Part shown: positions 47,328 through 54,865 of the stretch, one piece after another | Layout of the letters: every line of letters begins with the position of its first letter | Position numbering within the stretch: the first letter of the stretch is position 1 | DNA from: Colwellia sp. | GTDB taxonomy: Bacteria > Pseudomonadota > Gammaproteobacteria > Enterobacterales > Alteromonadaceae | DNA: 64,000 bases | Assembly: GCA_013215655.1 (NCBI GenBank) | Contig: JABSOX010000002.1 | Location: 1-64,000, forward strand | Reading direction: 5' to 3' | Made by a program: the position numbers and the translations under genes | Notes under the pieces: model-generated | What the model was told of the DNA's origin: nothing | Databases searched by the model: none | What the model saw: only the letters and a program-made list of their open reading frames with translations

Positions 47328-48875
47328 ATGTCAAATTTCCTCTTCAAAGATGAGCCGGAAGATAATTCAACTGCTCCAACAAAAAATCAAAAAGTTTGGA
47401 GGATTTTAGTGGTTGATGATGATGAATCTGTTCATCAAGTCACCAAGTTAGTATTGTCGGATGCAAATATAGAACATCGTTCTTTAGAGATTGTTTCTGC
47501 GTATTCATGTATTCAAGCTCAGGAAATCCTTAAAGGTGACGATTCTTTTTGTATGGCATTTGTTGATGTGGTGATGGAAACTGACCATGCAGGTTTAGAA
47601 TTAGTAGAATGGATTCGAAAAGACTTAAAAAACCAAGCAATACGTTTGATTTTAAGAACTGGGCAGGCGGGTAATGCGCCTGAATCAAGAGTCATTAAAG
47701 AATTTGATATTAATGATTATAAGGAAAAAACAGATTTTACTTCCGGAAAAATGATCACCACGGTCTATGCAAGTATTAGAGCTTACCGCGATATTATGAC
47801 CATTCAAAAAAGCTTAGACGGTTTTAAAAAGCTGATTGAAGTTACTCACGATTTATTGAAAATTGATCAATTTAAATTATTTGGCTCCGCCGCATTAAAC
47901 CATTTATTAACCTTGATGGATGTTGAAAGTTCCGCTTTATATATTGCTCGTAATCAATTTGATTTTAATCACGAGTGCAGCAATATGATTATTGCTTGTA
48001 CTGGGAAATATGTCAGTGAATCAGATAACCTCGACACATCAAATATTGACGAAGCGGTAAAAGTGCAAATTAAGAGAGTATTTGAAGATAAAAAACATTA
48101 TTTAAGTGAAGAGTGTTTTGTTGGTTATTATAAAACAGCAAATAACTCATGTTCAGTGTTATATATTGATTTTGAAGATAACCCTGAGCATTTTAAGCTA
48201 AATTTAGTGGAAATGTTTGCTAATAATGTTGCCTTGATATTAGAAACATTGACCAAGCTGCACGACATGGAAAATAGTCAAAAAGAGTTAATGTACATCG
48301 TTGGTGAGGCTATTGAAGCACGAGAAGAAGCCAAAGGCTCTCATGTTAAACGAGTAGCTTTGATTTGTGAGTTATTGGCGAAAAAACTATCTCTTGATAG
48401 TCAGTTTGTTAGTGCAATTCGTTTGGCTGCACCCTTACATGATATTGGCAAAATAGCGATACCGGATGAGATCTTAAGAAAACATGGCAAGCTTGATGAA
48501 AACGAATGGCAAGTTATGAAAACTCATGCTGAAGTTGGCTGTGATTTACTTGAACAGTCAAAAACAAGCATCTCTAAATTGGCAGCTAAGATTGCTCATT
48601 TTCATCATGAAAATTGGGACGGTAGTGGTTACCCAGATGCTTTAGCCGGTAATGACATTCCTATTGCAGCACGCATTATGGCCATCGCCGATGTTTTTGA
48701 CTCACTAGGTTCAAAGCAGTGTTATAAAGACTCTTGGGGTGAAGATGATATTAAAGCGCATTTATTAAAAGAGCGGAACAATAAGTTTGATCCGCAATTG
48801 GTCGATATTTTTATAGAGCACTTTGATGAATTTTCCAATATACGAGTTAATTACCCAGATAAGAAAAAGAACTAA
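47328..48875 (+). CDS. Response regulator with DUF3369 and HD-GYP domains
   Basis: REC domain first (RILVVDDDESV with D30/D31; phospho-acceptor D80 in AFVDVVME; Lys in YKEKTD), then a DUF3369 sensor-like module (residues about 175-310), then an HD-GYP domain from about 325 (EAREEAKGSHVKRVALIC, LAAPLHDIGKIAIPDEIL, HHENWDGSGYPDAL, ARIMAIADVFDSL). HD-GYP enzymes hydrolyse cyclic di-GMP; the metal-binding HD and HHE..GYP motifs look intact. No kinase gene is adjacent. Its stop overlaps yfbR's stop tail to tail by four bases. Confidence 0.92.
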   Translation: MSNFLFKDEPEDNSTAPTKNQKVWRILVVDDDESVHQVTKLVLSDANIEHRSLEIVSAYSCIQAQEILKGDDSFCMAFVDVVMETDHAGLELVEWIRKDLKNQAIRLILRTGQAGNAPESRVIKEFDINDYKEKTDFTSGKMITTVYASIRAYRDIMTIQKSLDGFKKLIEVTHDLLKIDQFKLFGSAALNHLLTLMDVESSALYIARNQFDFNHECSNMIIACTGKYVSESDNLDTSNIDEAVKVQIKRVFEDKKHYLSEECFVGYYKTANNSCSVLYIDFEDNPEHFKLNLVEMFANNVALILETLTKLHDMENSQKELMYIVGEAIEAREEAKGSHVKRVALICELLAKKLSLDSQFVSAIRLAAPLHDIGKIAIPDEILRKHGKLDENEWQVMKTHAEVGCDLLEQSKTSISKLAAKIAHFHHENWDGSGYPDALAGNDIPIAARIMAIADVFDSLGSKQCYKDSWGEDDIKAHLLKERNNKFDPQLVDIFIEHFDEFSNIRVNYPDKKKN

Positions 48876-49465
48876 GAAGCTGACAGTTTATCAACAGTGG
48901 AAGTACAGGCTTGTAAAAAAATATCCATAAAATATTTAACTTCAGGCATTTTTTGTTTAATTCCTTCCAATTTCTCTTCTAAGCGTTCTTTTACATGGTC
49001 AAATTCACGGTTCTGATGGCTGAGTTCATCTAAAGCTTTGATGTAAGCAACTAAAATATCGGCTGCTTTTACTATTTCTTTATATTCTGACTCAACATTA
49101 TCTTGTACGATGATATCAGAAAAAATCTCTTGGAATTCATTAGGTAATGAGGCTAAGCATTCTTTCTCAGCCAAATATTCTATTTTTTTAAATTCTCGGG
49201 CAATTTCAGGATTAGCATATTTTGTAGGGCTAACAATATCACCATACCTTGTTTCACTGGCCTCATGGTAAAGAGCAATGGTTGCGACTCGGTCGGCGTT
49301 AATATTGCCTGAAAACTTTTTGTTTCTTATCACGGCAAGCAAATGAGCAACAATGGCTACTTGATGTGAATGCTCGGCAACATTTTCAGGTTTAACACAA
49401 AACATTAATGCCCATCTTTTAATGAGCGGCATTCTAAACATCCAAGCAAGAAAAGTACTTTGCAT
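48872..49465 (-). CDS. yfbR: 5'-deoxynucleotidase YfbR-like protein with HE in place of HD
   Basis: HD-superfamily 5'-deoxynucleotidase, co-linear with E. coli YfbR (199 residues): LIKRWALMFCVKPENVAEHS with the first His, HQVAIVAHLLAVIRNKKF, and DYFMEIF-like YFMDIFLQ near the end. The signature that reads YHDASEVLTGD in E. coli is YHEASETRYGD here: the metal-binding Asp68/69 is Glu, and the following loop differs too. The other Asp (YGD and AADILVAY) are kept. Eleven bases after alaA, the conserved pair. Confidence 0.85.
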   Translation of the reverse strand: MQSTFLAWMFRMPLIKRWALMFCVKPENVAEHSHQVAIVAHLLAVIRNKKFSGNINADRVATIALYHEASETRYGDIVSPTKYANPEIAREFKKIEYLAEKECLASLPNEFQEIFSDIIVQDNVESEYKEIVKAADILVAYIKALDELSHQNREFDHVKERLEEKLEGIKQKMPEVKYFMDIFLQACTSTVDKLSAS

Positions 49466-49476
49466 CCAATTCAGCC

Positions 49477-50691
49477 TTATTGACGATAATTATTAAAGAA
49501 GTTTTTGAGTTTGTCCATTGCTGGTACAAGTTCATCAACATGAGGTAAAAAGACTAAACGGAAATAGTTTTTTTCAACAACGTTAAAAGCACTGCCATGA
49601 ACCAGTAATATTTTTTCTTGTTTAAGTAAGTCCAAAATCATTTTTTCATCGTCTTTAATATTAAATTTCTTGGCATCTACTTTAACAAATAAATATAAGG
49701 CGCCCATCGCCGGGTTACATGATAATCCATCGATATCATTAATCATTTGATGTGCTAAGTTACGTTGTTTAAGTAAACGCCCATCGTTACTAATTAATTC
49801 ATTAATACTTTGATAACCACCAAGCGCTGTTTGAATGGCATGCTGACAAGGGACGTTAGCGCATAAACGCATTGATGATAAAATATTCAATCCTTCTAAA
49901 TAATCTTCAGCATGAATTTTAGGACCGGTAATTACCATCCAACCCGCACGAAACCCAGCAATTCGATAGTTTTTAGATAAACCGCCCATAGTTATTATTA
50001 ATACATCGCTGCTTAAGCGAGCGATAGGAATATGTACAGCATCGTCATAAAGGATTTTGTCATAAATTTCATCACTAAAAATAATTAAGTTGTGCTTTTG
50101 GGCTAAAGTGATGATGCCTTGTAATATTTCTTCAGAATAAACCGCACCTGTTGGGTTATTAGGGTTGATTAATACAATCGCTTTAGTATGTTTCGATATT
50201 TTACTTTCTATGTCAGCAAGATCAGGAAACCATTGATTTTCTTCATCACATTTATAATGTATTGGATTACCGCCTGAAAGGGCAACTGCAGCCGTCCATA
50301 GCGGATAGTCAGGTGCGGGAATGAGAACTTCATCGCCATTGTTTAATAAACCTTGCATTGCCATCACAATGAGTTCACTAACGCCGTTACCAATATAAAT
50401 ATCATCAACACTGACGTCTTTAATGTTTTGTTGCTGAAAATACTGCATCACAGCGACACGAGCAGAATAAATTCCTTTTGATTCACTGTAACCTTGTGAT
50501 GTTGGAAGGTTATGAATAACGTCTTTTAAAATATCATCAGGGGCTTCAAATCCAAATGGGGCAGGGTTGCCAATATTAAGTTTAAGAATTTTATGGCCTT
50601 CGTCTTCTAAACGGCGTGCTTCGGCTGCAATTTGCCCGCGAATTTCGTAACAGACGTTTTTTAGTTTTGATGATTTTGTTATCTTCTTCAT
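49477..50691 (-). CDS. alaA: Alanine-synthesising transaminase AlaA
   Basis: Class-I PLP aminotransferase co-linear with E. coli AlaA (405 residues): KSSKLKNVCYEIRG at the start, LKLNIGNPAPFGFEAPDDIL, NPNNPTGAVYSEEIL, and the PLP Lys in GGLSKNYRIAGFRAGWM. Makes alanine from pyruvate and glutamate. Paired with yfbR, as in enterobacteria. Confidence 0.95.
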   Translation of the reverse strand: MKKITKSSKLKNVCYEIRGQIAAEARRLEDEGHKILKLNIGNPAPFGFEAPDDILKDVIHNLPTSQGYSESKGIYSARVAVMQYFQQQNIKDVSVDDIYIGNGVSELIVMAMQGLLNNGDEVLIPAPDYPLWTAAVALSGGNPIHYKCDEENQWFPDLADIESKISKHTKAIVLINPNNPTGAVYSEEILQGIITLAQKHNLIIFSDEIYDKILYDDAVHIPIARLSSDVLIITMGGLSKNYRIAGFRAGWMVITGPKIHAEDYLEGLNILSSMRLCANVPCQHAIQTALGGYQSINELISNDGRLLKQRNLAHQMINDIDGLSCNPAMGALYLFVKVDAKKFNIKDDEKMILDLLKQEKILLVHGSAFNVVEKNYFRLVFLPHVDELVPAMDKLKNFFNNYRQ

Positions 50692-50866
50692 AATTAGTGT
50701 TCTTTTAGGGAAATGTACTATTTTTAATAGTGATTAAGGAAAAAATTCTTGATGTCCATTGTTGCCAATTATGAACAGTTTTGAAACAGTTTCTTGCAAC
50801 TTTTTTATAGTAAAATGATTAAAAAAGGATAATCTTGTTATTAGAATCCTGTGAGGAGATTAAATT

Positions 50867-51457
50867 ATGGCATTACCATTACTTTGGCTAGGCGCTGCGG
50901 CTATTTCGGCGTTGACGGTTAAAGGTTTATCCGATGACAGAGAAACCCAACAAAAAAAGCGGAAATATTCTTATAAAGCACAAACATTGTCGGATTTATC
51001 GGAACATGAGTCTGTAATAGCAACTTACCCTACCGATCTTTTTGATACGGATGAACTTGTTAAACCGCAAGTTGGAGCCATTGTTTGTTGTGGAATTGGC
51101 GGGGTTTTAGATCATACCGGTATTTGGGTTGATGATGATACTGTTGTTGAAATGGACGGACAGGGCTTAATTAAACCTATCTCAAGTCACAGATTTACAG
51201 CGGAAAGATCAGGGGAAAATATCTTCATTGCCTGTGACTCAAACGCCAAGCCATTGATAAGTGAAGTTGCTGCGCGGCGAGCACTTGAACAAATATTTCA
51301 GTGTCAGCAGTACGACATGATAAATAACAACTGCCATCAATTTCTCTGGCAGCGCTTTAAACCACAAGATCAAACTTTAACAACCTTTAAAGAATTAAAT
51401 CAACGTATCGCGAAATATTTTGATCGACAAATATTTTGGGATGTATGTGATTGTTGA
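50867..51457 (+). CDS. LRAT/NlpC-P60-like thiol acyltransferase-fold protein
   Basis: Permuted NlpC/P60 fold of the lecithin:retinol acyltransferase (LRAT) type: H83 in VLDHTGIWV is the catalytic His and C156 in NNNCHQF the catalytic Cys, in the permuted order His-then-Cys. A short hydrophobic N terminus (LPLLWLGAAAISALTV) may anchor the protein. GTGAGGAG just upstream of ATG 50867 is a strong ribosome site. Bacterial LRAT-like proteins act as acyltransferases, lipases or amidases; the substrate here is unknown. Monocistronic, convergent with the YvcK-like gene. Confidence 0.85.
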   Translation: MALPLLWLGAAAISALTVKGLSDDRETQQKKRKYSYKAQTLSDLSEHESVIATYPTDLFDTDELVKPQVGAIVCCGIGGVLDHTGIWVDDDTVVEMDGQGLIKPISSHRFTAERSGENIFIACDSNAKPLISEVAARRALEQIFQCQQYDMINNNCHQFLWQRFKPQDQTLTTFKELNQRIAKYFDRQIFWDVCDC

Positions 51458-51475
51458 TTCATTCTTTTGATGACA

Positions 51476-52408
51476 TTAAGAAGTGCAAGCGATAGGTTTA
51501 ACTTTAATAGACTCAAAATTTGAGTCAAACTGCTCAATACAATAATTAAGTGCGGCGATGAGTTTGTCCTTATCGTGGTGGTGTGCGGTATTTTCATGGG
51601 CAAGGTCTCGGCAAATAATAGCTACTTTTTCTGAAGTGGTATTTTCATCTTGACATATAACACTATCAATCGGTAAACATCCGATATTTTCTTCTATCCA
51701 AGATAACTTCTCATCTAAAGATAACTTTGCGGCAGGACTTTGTTCAGGAACAATATTTTCTATAAATACACAATGGCCTTTTCTATCTCTTAACGCATTA
51801 GAAATATCTCTGACCAGTAAAGGCGGTATGATACTCGTTAAAAAACTTCCAGGGCCTAAAATAATAAGGTCAGCATTTGCTATCGCATCTATACAAGGTT
51901 TAATAGTTTTTACTAGTGGTGCCAAGATCAAGTTTTTTGGCATAATTGGCATTTCATCAACTGAAAGTTCACCTACACGACATCTTCCTTTAGGGTAAAA
52001 TGCCATAAGATCTGTTGGCGTTTCAGACATTGGCAATACGGGGGTTTTTATACCTAACATACGTCTAACGAGTTTGATCGAATCAAGAGGTCGTGATTGA
52101 ATTTGTCCTAAGCCGTATAAAATCAAATTACCTAAGTTATGACCACCAAGTTCGTCGTTACCGTCAAATCTAAAATCAAAGAGCTGGCTACCGACAGAGT
52201 TTTTATCCACAAGTTGCGTTAAACAGCTACGCAAGTCTCCCCAAGCAATAGTACTACTACGTTTTCTTAAACGTCCTGTTGAACCGCCATTATCGGTTGT
52301 GGCAACAATACCCGTGAGTTGGGTTTTTAAAAAGGAGAGGGTAGAAAGAACTCGGCCTAAACCGTGTCCACCACCAATTGCGACGACGTTAAGTTTATTA
52401 ATTTGCAT
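51476..52408 (-). CDS. YvcK/CofD-like (gluconeogenesis factor family) protein
   Basis: UPF0052/CofD-like family: VVAIGGGHGLGRVLSTL, IVATTDNGGSTGRLRKR, GDLRSCLTQL, GHNLGNLILYGLGQ and ILGPGSFLTSIIPPLLVRDI are all typical of the YvcK/YbhK nucleotide-sugar-binding branch. 310 residues (E. coli YbhK 302). In other bacteria members affect gluconeogenic growth and cell shape. Confidence 0.88.
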   Translation of the reverse strand: MQINKLNVVAIGGGHGLGRVLSTLSFLKTQLTGIVATTDNGGSTGRLRKRSSTIAWGDLRSCLTQLVDKNSVGSQLFDFRFDGNDELGGHNLGNLILYGLGQIQSRPLDSIKLVRRMLGIKTPVLPMSETPTDLMAFYPKGRCRVGELSVDEMPIMPKNLILAPLVKTIKPCIDAIANADLIILGPGSFLTSIIPPLLVRDISNALRDRKGHCVFIENIVPEQSPAAKLSLDEKLSWIEENIGCLPIDSVICQDENTTSEKVAIICRDLAHENTAHHHDKDKLIAALNYCIEQFDSNFESIKVKPIACTS

Positions 52409-52680
52409 AAAAACTTACTTTGTATGAGCTTAAGTAAACTCTACCTTGTAATCACCTAAAAATAAAGAATAGATGAGTGATTTAGCAGAAGATATGAATA
52501 TTTTGGAAGATATAAATGAAGATAATAAATTTATCTATAGTTAACGGAGAAAATTAAACTGTGATGGTGAAAATTGAAGAAAGATAAACATTTGATTATG
52601 CAAAATTTAGTCAAGTTGTTGCATTAGTAAACACTTAGTCGTGAACTGTAAAAATATTGTCTTAATTATTCAAATAAGGG
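52409..52680. other. Gene-free stretch before the tRNA promoter
   Basis: 272 bases of AT-rich sequence with no credible open frame or hairpin that I can support; it carries the 5' region of the minus-strand YvcK-like gene. Confidence 0.5.
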
Positions 52681-52709
52681 TTGACAGTAACAGGGGCTCT
52701 GCTTAGAAT
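52681..52709 (+). promoter_or_regulatory. tRNA operon promoter
   Basis: Perfect -35 TTGACA (52681-52686), 17-base spacer, -10 TAGAAT (52704-52709, 5 of 6), followed by a GC-rich discriminator GCGCCTCGC as in stringently controlled stable-RNA promoters. It lies about 80 bases before the tRNA-Ala gene. Confidence 0.78.
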
Positions 52710-52789
52710 GCGCCTCGCTTTCAACAAGTACTTGTTACTTTGAGAAAGGTAAGTTAATAAGTATTAGGCCACTTATTATATTTACATGC

Positions 52790-52865
52790 GGGGCTATAGC
52801 TCAGCTGGGAGAGCGCTTCGCTGGCAGCGAAGAGGTCTGCGGTTCGATCCCGCATAGCTCCACCA
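52790..52865 (+). tRNA. tRNA-Ala (anticodon GGC)
   Basis: 76-base cloverleaf with encoded CCA. Acceptor GGGGCTA pairs with TAGCTCC and has the G3-U70 pair that identifies tRNA-Ala. The anticodon arm TTCGC-TGGCA-GCGAA gives GGC in the loop CTGGCAG; the T loop is GGTTCGATCCC. First gene of the tRNA cluster. Confidence 0.97.
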
Positions 52866-52998
52866 ATATTATCGTTAGCTGATTCTTAGAATGAGTTAAC
52901 AAAATTAAAAAGTTAAGTGTCTTGTGAGTAAGTTTGCGTAGCAAATTTTTTTCACTACACTAAAACAATAAAGCAATGCTTTGTTGAACAATTTTAGT

Positions 52999-53074
52999 GT
53001 CCCTATCGTCTAGAGGCCTAGGACACCGCCCTTTCACGGCGGTAACAGGGGTTCGAATCCCCTTAGGGATGCCA
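52999..53074 (+). tRNA. tRNA-Glu (anticodon TTC), copy 1
   Basis: 76-base cloverleaf with encoded CCA; anticodon arm CCGCC-CTTTCAC-GGCGG with TTC. Identical to copy 2. The acceptor GTCCCTA pairs with TAGGGAT, leaving G1-U72 as a wobble where E. coli tRNA-Glu has G-C. Confidence 0.97.
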
Positions 53075-53198
53075 ACTTTTTAAAAGAATGAGTAAGTGTT
53101 TTTTGACACAAACTTTAAAGTAGTAGTTCATTTGCAAGCTCACTAGGCTAGAGCTTTCAGTATAAATGAAATTACAATTATACTTAACTGTTTACTGT

Positions 53199-53274
53199 GT
53201 CCCTATCGTCTAGAGGCCTAGGACACCGCCCTTTCACGGCGGTAACAGGGGTTCGAATCCCCTTAGGGATGCCA
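53199..53274 (+). tRNA. tRNA-Glu (anticodon TTC), copy 2
   Basis: All 76 bases are identical to copy 1, exactly 200 bases downstream. The intervening spacer is unrelated to the sequence before copy 1 apart from a few bases, so the duplication involves little beyond the gene. A terminator follows. Confidence 0.97.
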
Positions 53275-53327
53275 CTTATTTCTTTATGATTTTGTGATAG
53301 AGCAATAGGTGTAAAAAGTGAAATATT

Positions 53328-53353
53328 AAAACCGACTTTTAGTCGGTTTTTTT
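53328..53353 (+). terminator. Terminator of the tRNA cluster
   Basis: Stem AAAACCGACT (53328-53337) / AGTCGGTTTT (53341-53350), 10 bp with a 3-base loop, followed by TTT. Confidence 0.88.
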
Positions 53354-53470
53354 ATGTCTGAATTTTCTACACTATTATTTTAGTTTAATGCAGGTCGAGA
53401 TTTACCTCGACGAGTACAATATTTAATCTTACTATAACTTCCTATTGTCCCAAGTTTCACTCTTATTGAC

Positions 53471-54091
53471 CTAGCGCTCAAAAATTCCTTGCAGTTGTTT
53501 TTCCACATAATCGGCAATAAGTGGTTGTGCTTTTGCATTGGGATGAATGCCGTCACCTTGCATCATCTTAGAGTCTGTAGCTACGATCTCAACGAAAAAA
53601 GGTAATAAGGTTACTGCTTTTTCTTTTGCAACATCAACAAAAATCTGCTCAAACATTTTATTGTAGCGAGCACCGTAATTAGGTGTGATTTTTATTTTGT
53701 ACATTGATACTTTTATACTTTTATCTTGAGCTAAGGTTATCATTTGTAACAAATTATTTTTAATTGCTTGAGGAGTATAGCCACGTAAACCGTCATTTCC
53801 ACCAAGTTCAATAATTAAATGGTCTATACTTTTATCTTTTAAAAGTGTCTTAAGGCGAGACAATCCGCCGCCTGTAGTTTCTCCCGCTATGCTGGCATTG
53901 GTGATATGATAGTCAGCATTTCTTTGTAATAACCTTTGGTTTAATATATGAACCCACCCCTCATTTTGTTTCATTCTATAGCTTGCACTGACACTATCTC
54001 CTAGTAGTAGAATAGAGGTCTTGGCCCAAACGGACTGAGTAATTGTTATCCCGCATAGAAATATTAACGCTAAAATTGGATGTTTTTTCAT
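53471..54091 (-). CDS. tesA: Acyl-CoA thioesterase I / GDSL arylesterase
   Basis: Signal peptide (ILALIFLCGITITQSVWA-K) then a SGNH-hydrolase: block I GDSVSASYRM with nucleophile S33, Gly/Asn oxyanion block LGGNDGLRG, and the terminal catalytic pair in GDGIHPN. Periplasmic multifunctional esterase/thioesterase as in E. coli TesA. The ATG (54091-54089) shares two bases with the ybbA ATG on the other strand. Confidence 0.93.
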   Translation of the reverse strand: MKKHPILALIFLCGITITQSVWAKTSILLLGDSVSASYRMKQNEGWVHILNQRLLQRNADYHITNASIAGETTGGGLSRLKTLLKDKSIDHLIIELGGNDGLRGYTPQAIKNNLLQMITLAQDKSIKVSMYKIKITPNYGARYNKMFEQIFVDVAKEKAVTLLPFFVEIVATDSKMMQGDGIHPNAKAQPLIADYVEKQLQGIFER

Positions 54092-54863
54092 GAAATCGAA
54101 TTCCGAAATTATATTAAAAGTAAGTGAACTGACTAAATCAGTACAATTAGAAGATAAAACCTTAGTGCTACTTCAGCCACTCAACTTATCCGTGAATGCT
54201 GGAGAAACGCTGGCGATTGTGGGCTCTTCAGGTTCAGGGAAAACAACATTATTGTCAATTTTAGCTGGACTTGATATACCTACATCAGGGCAAGTCTATC
54301 TTAAAAACCATGCCTTGCACCAATTTAATGAAGAAGAGCGTAGCCAAGTACGAGCAAATCATGTCGGATTTATTTTTCAGCAGTTTTTATTGATCAATAG
54401 TTTAACTGCACTTGAGAATGTGATGTTGCCTGCTGAACTTGCTAACCTTGATGACGCTAAAGAGCGTGGTTTAGAATTACTATCTCAAGTGGGTTTAGCT
54501 GAACGATCTGACCATTATCCTTCTCAACTTTCTGGTGGTGAACAGCAACGAGTTGCCATTGCGCGAGCGTTTATTTCTCAACCCGATGTGTTATTTGCAG
54601 ATGAACCTACTGGAAACCTAGACACTAAAACAGGTAATCATATTGCAGATTTATTATTTGAGCTGAATGAAAAGCTTGGTACTACTTTAATTTTAGTTAC
54701 CCACGACCCTAAATTAGCTGCTCGTTGTCAACGTCAAGTTCAAATGGACAGTGGCTTCCTTTCGGAAAAATTATCAGAGAAAGTATCTGAGAAGGCATCA
54801 GAAAAAGAAAACATCATAGCGGCAACTGAACCTTCAACATCATCGATTTCTCAGGTGGGTTAG
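54090..54863 (+). CDS. ybbA: ABC transporter ATP-binding protein YbbA
   Basis: ATPase of the lipoprotein-release/MacB-like subfamily: Walker A GSSGSGKTT, signature LSGGEQQRVAIARAF, Walker B VLFADEPTGNLD and switch His in LVTHD. Co-linear with E. coli YbbA (228 residues); the ~30 extra residues are a C-terminal tail with four xSEK repeats (224-239). Pairs with the permease that starts two bases later. Divergent overlap with tesA matches the conserved tesA/ybbAP arrangement. Confidence 0.93.
   Translation: MKSNSEIILKVSELTKSVQLEDKTLVLLQPLNLSVNAGETLAIVGSSGSGKTTLLSILAGLDIPTSGQVYLKNHALHQFNEEERSQVRANHVGFIFQQFLLINSLTALENVMLPAELANLDDAKERGLELLSQVGLAERSDHYPSQLSGGEQQRVAIARAFISQPDVLFADEPTGNLDTKTGNHIADLLFELNEKLGTTLILVTHDPKLAARCQRQVQMDSGFLSEKLSEKVSEKASEKENIIAATEPSTSSISQVG
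54759..54806 (+). repeat. Four 12-base units coding xSEK in the YbbA tail
   Basis: Codons 224-239 read LSEK, LSEK, VSEK, ASEK in four consecutive 12-base units, the third base positions having drifted. A short tandem expansion at the very end of an otherwise conserved ATPase. Confidence 0.75.
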
Positions 54864-54865
54864 CT

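Noticed and set aside
52790..53274. tRNA cluster as the attachment site of an integrated element
   Set aside because: No integrase, no partial tRNA copies as att sites; flanking genes are core.
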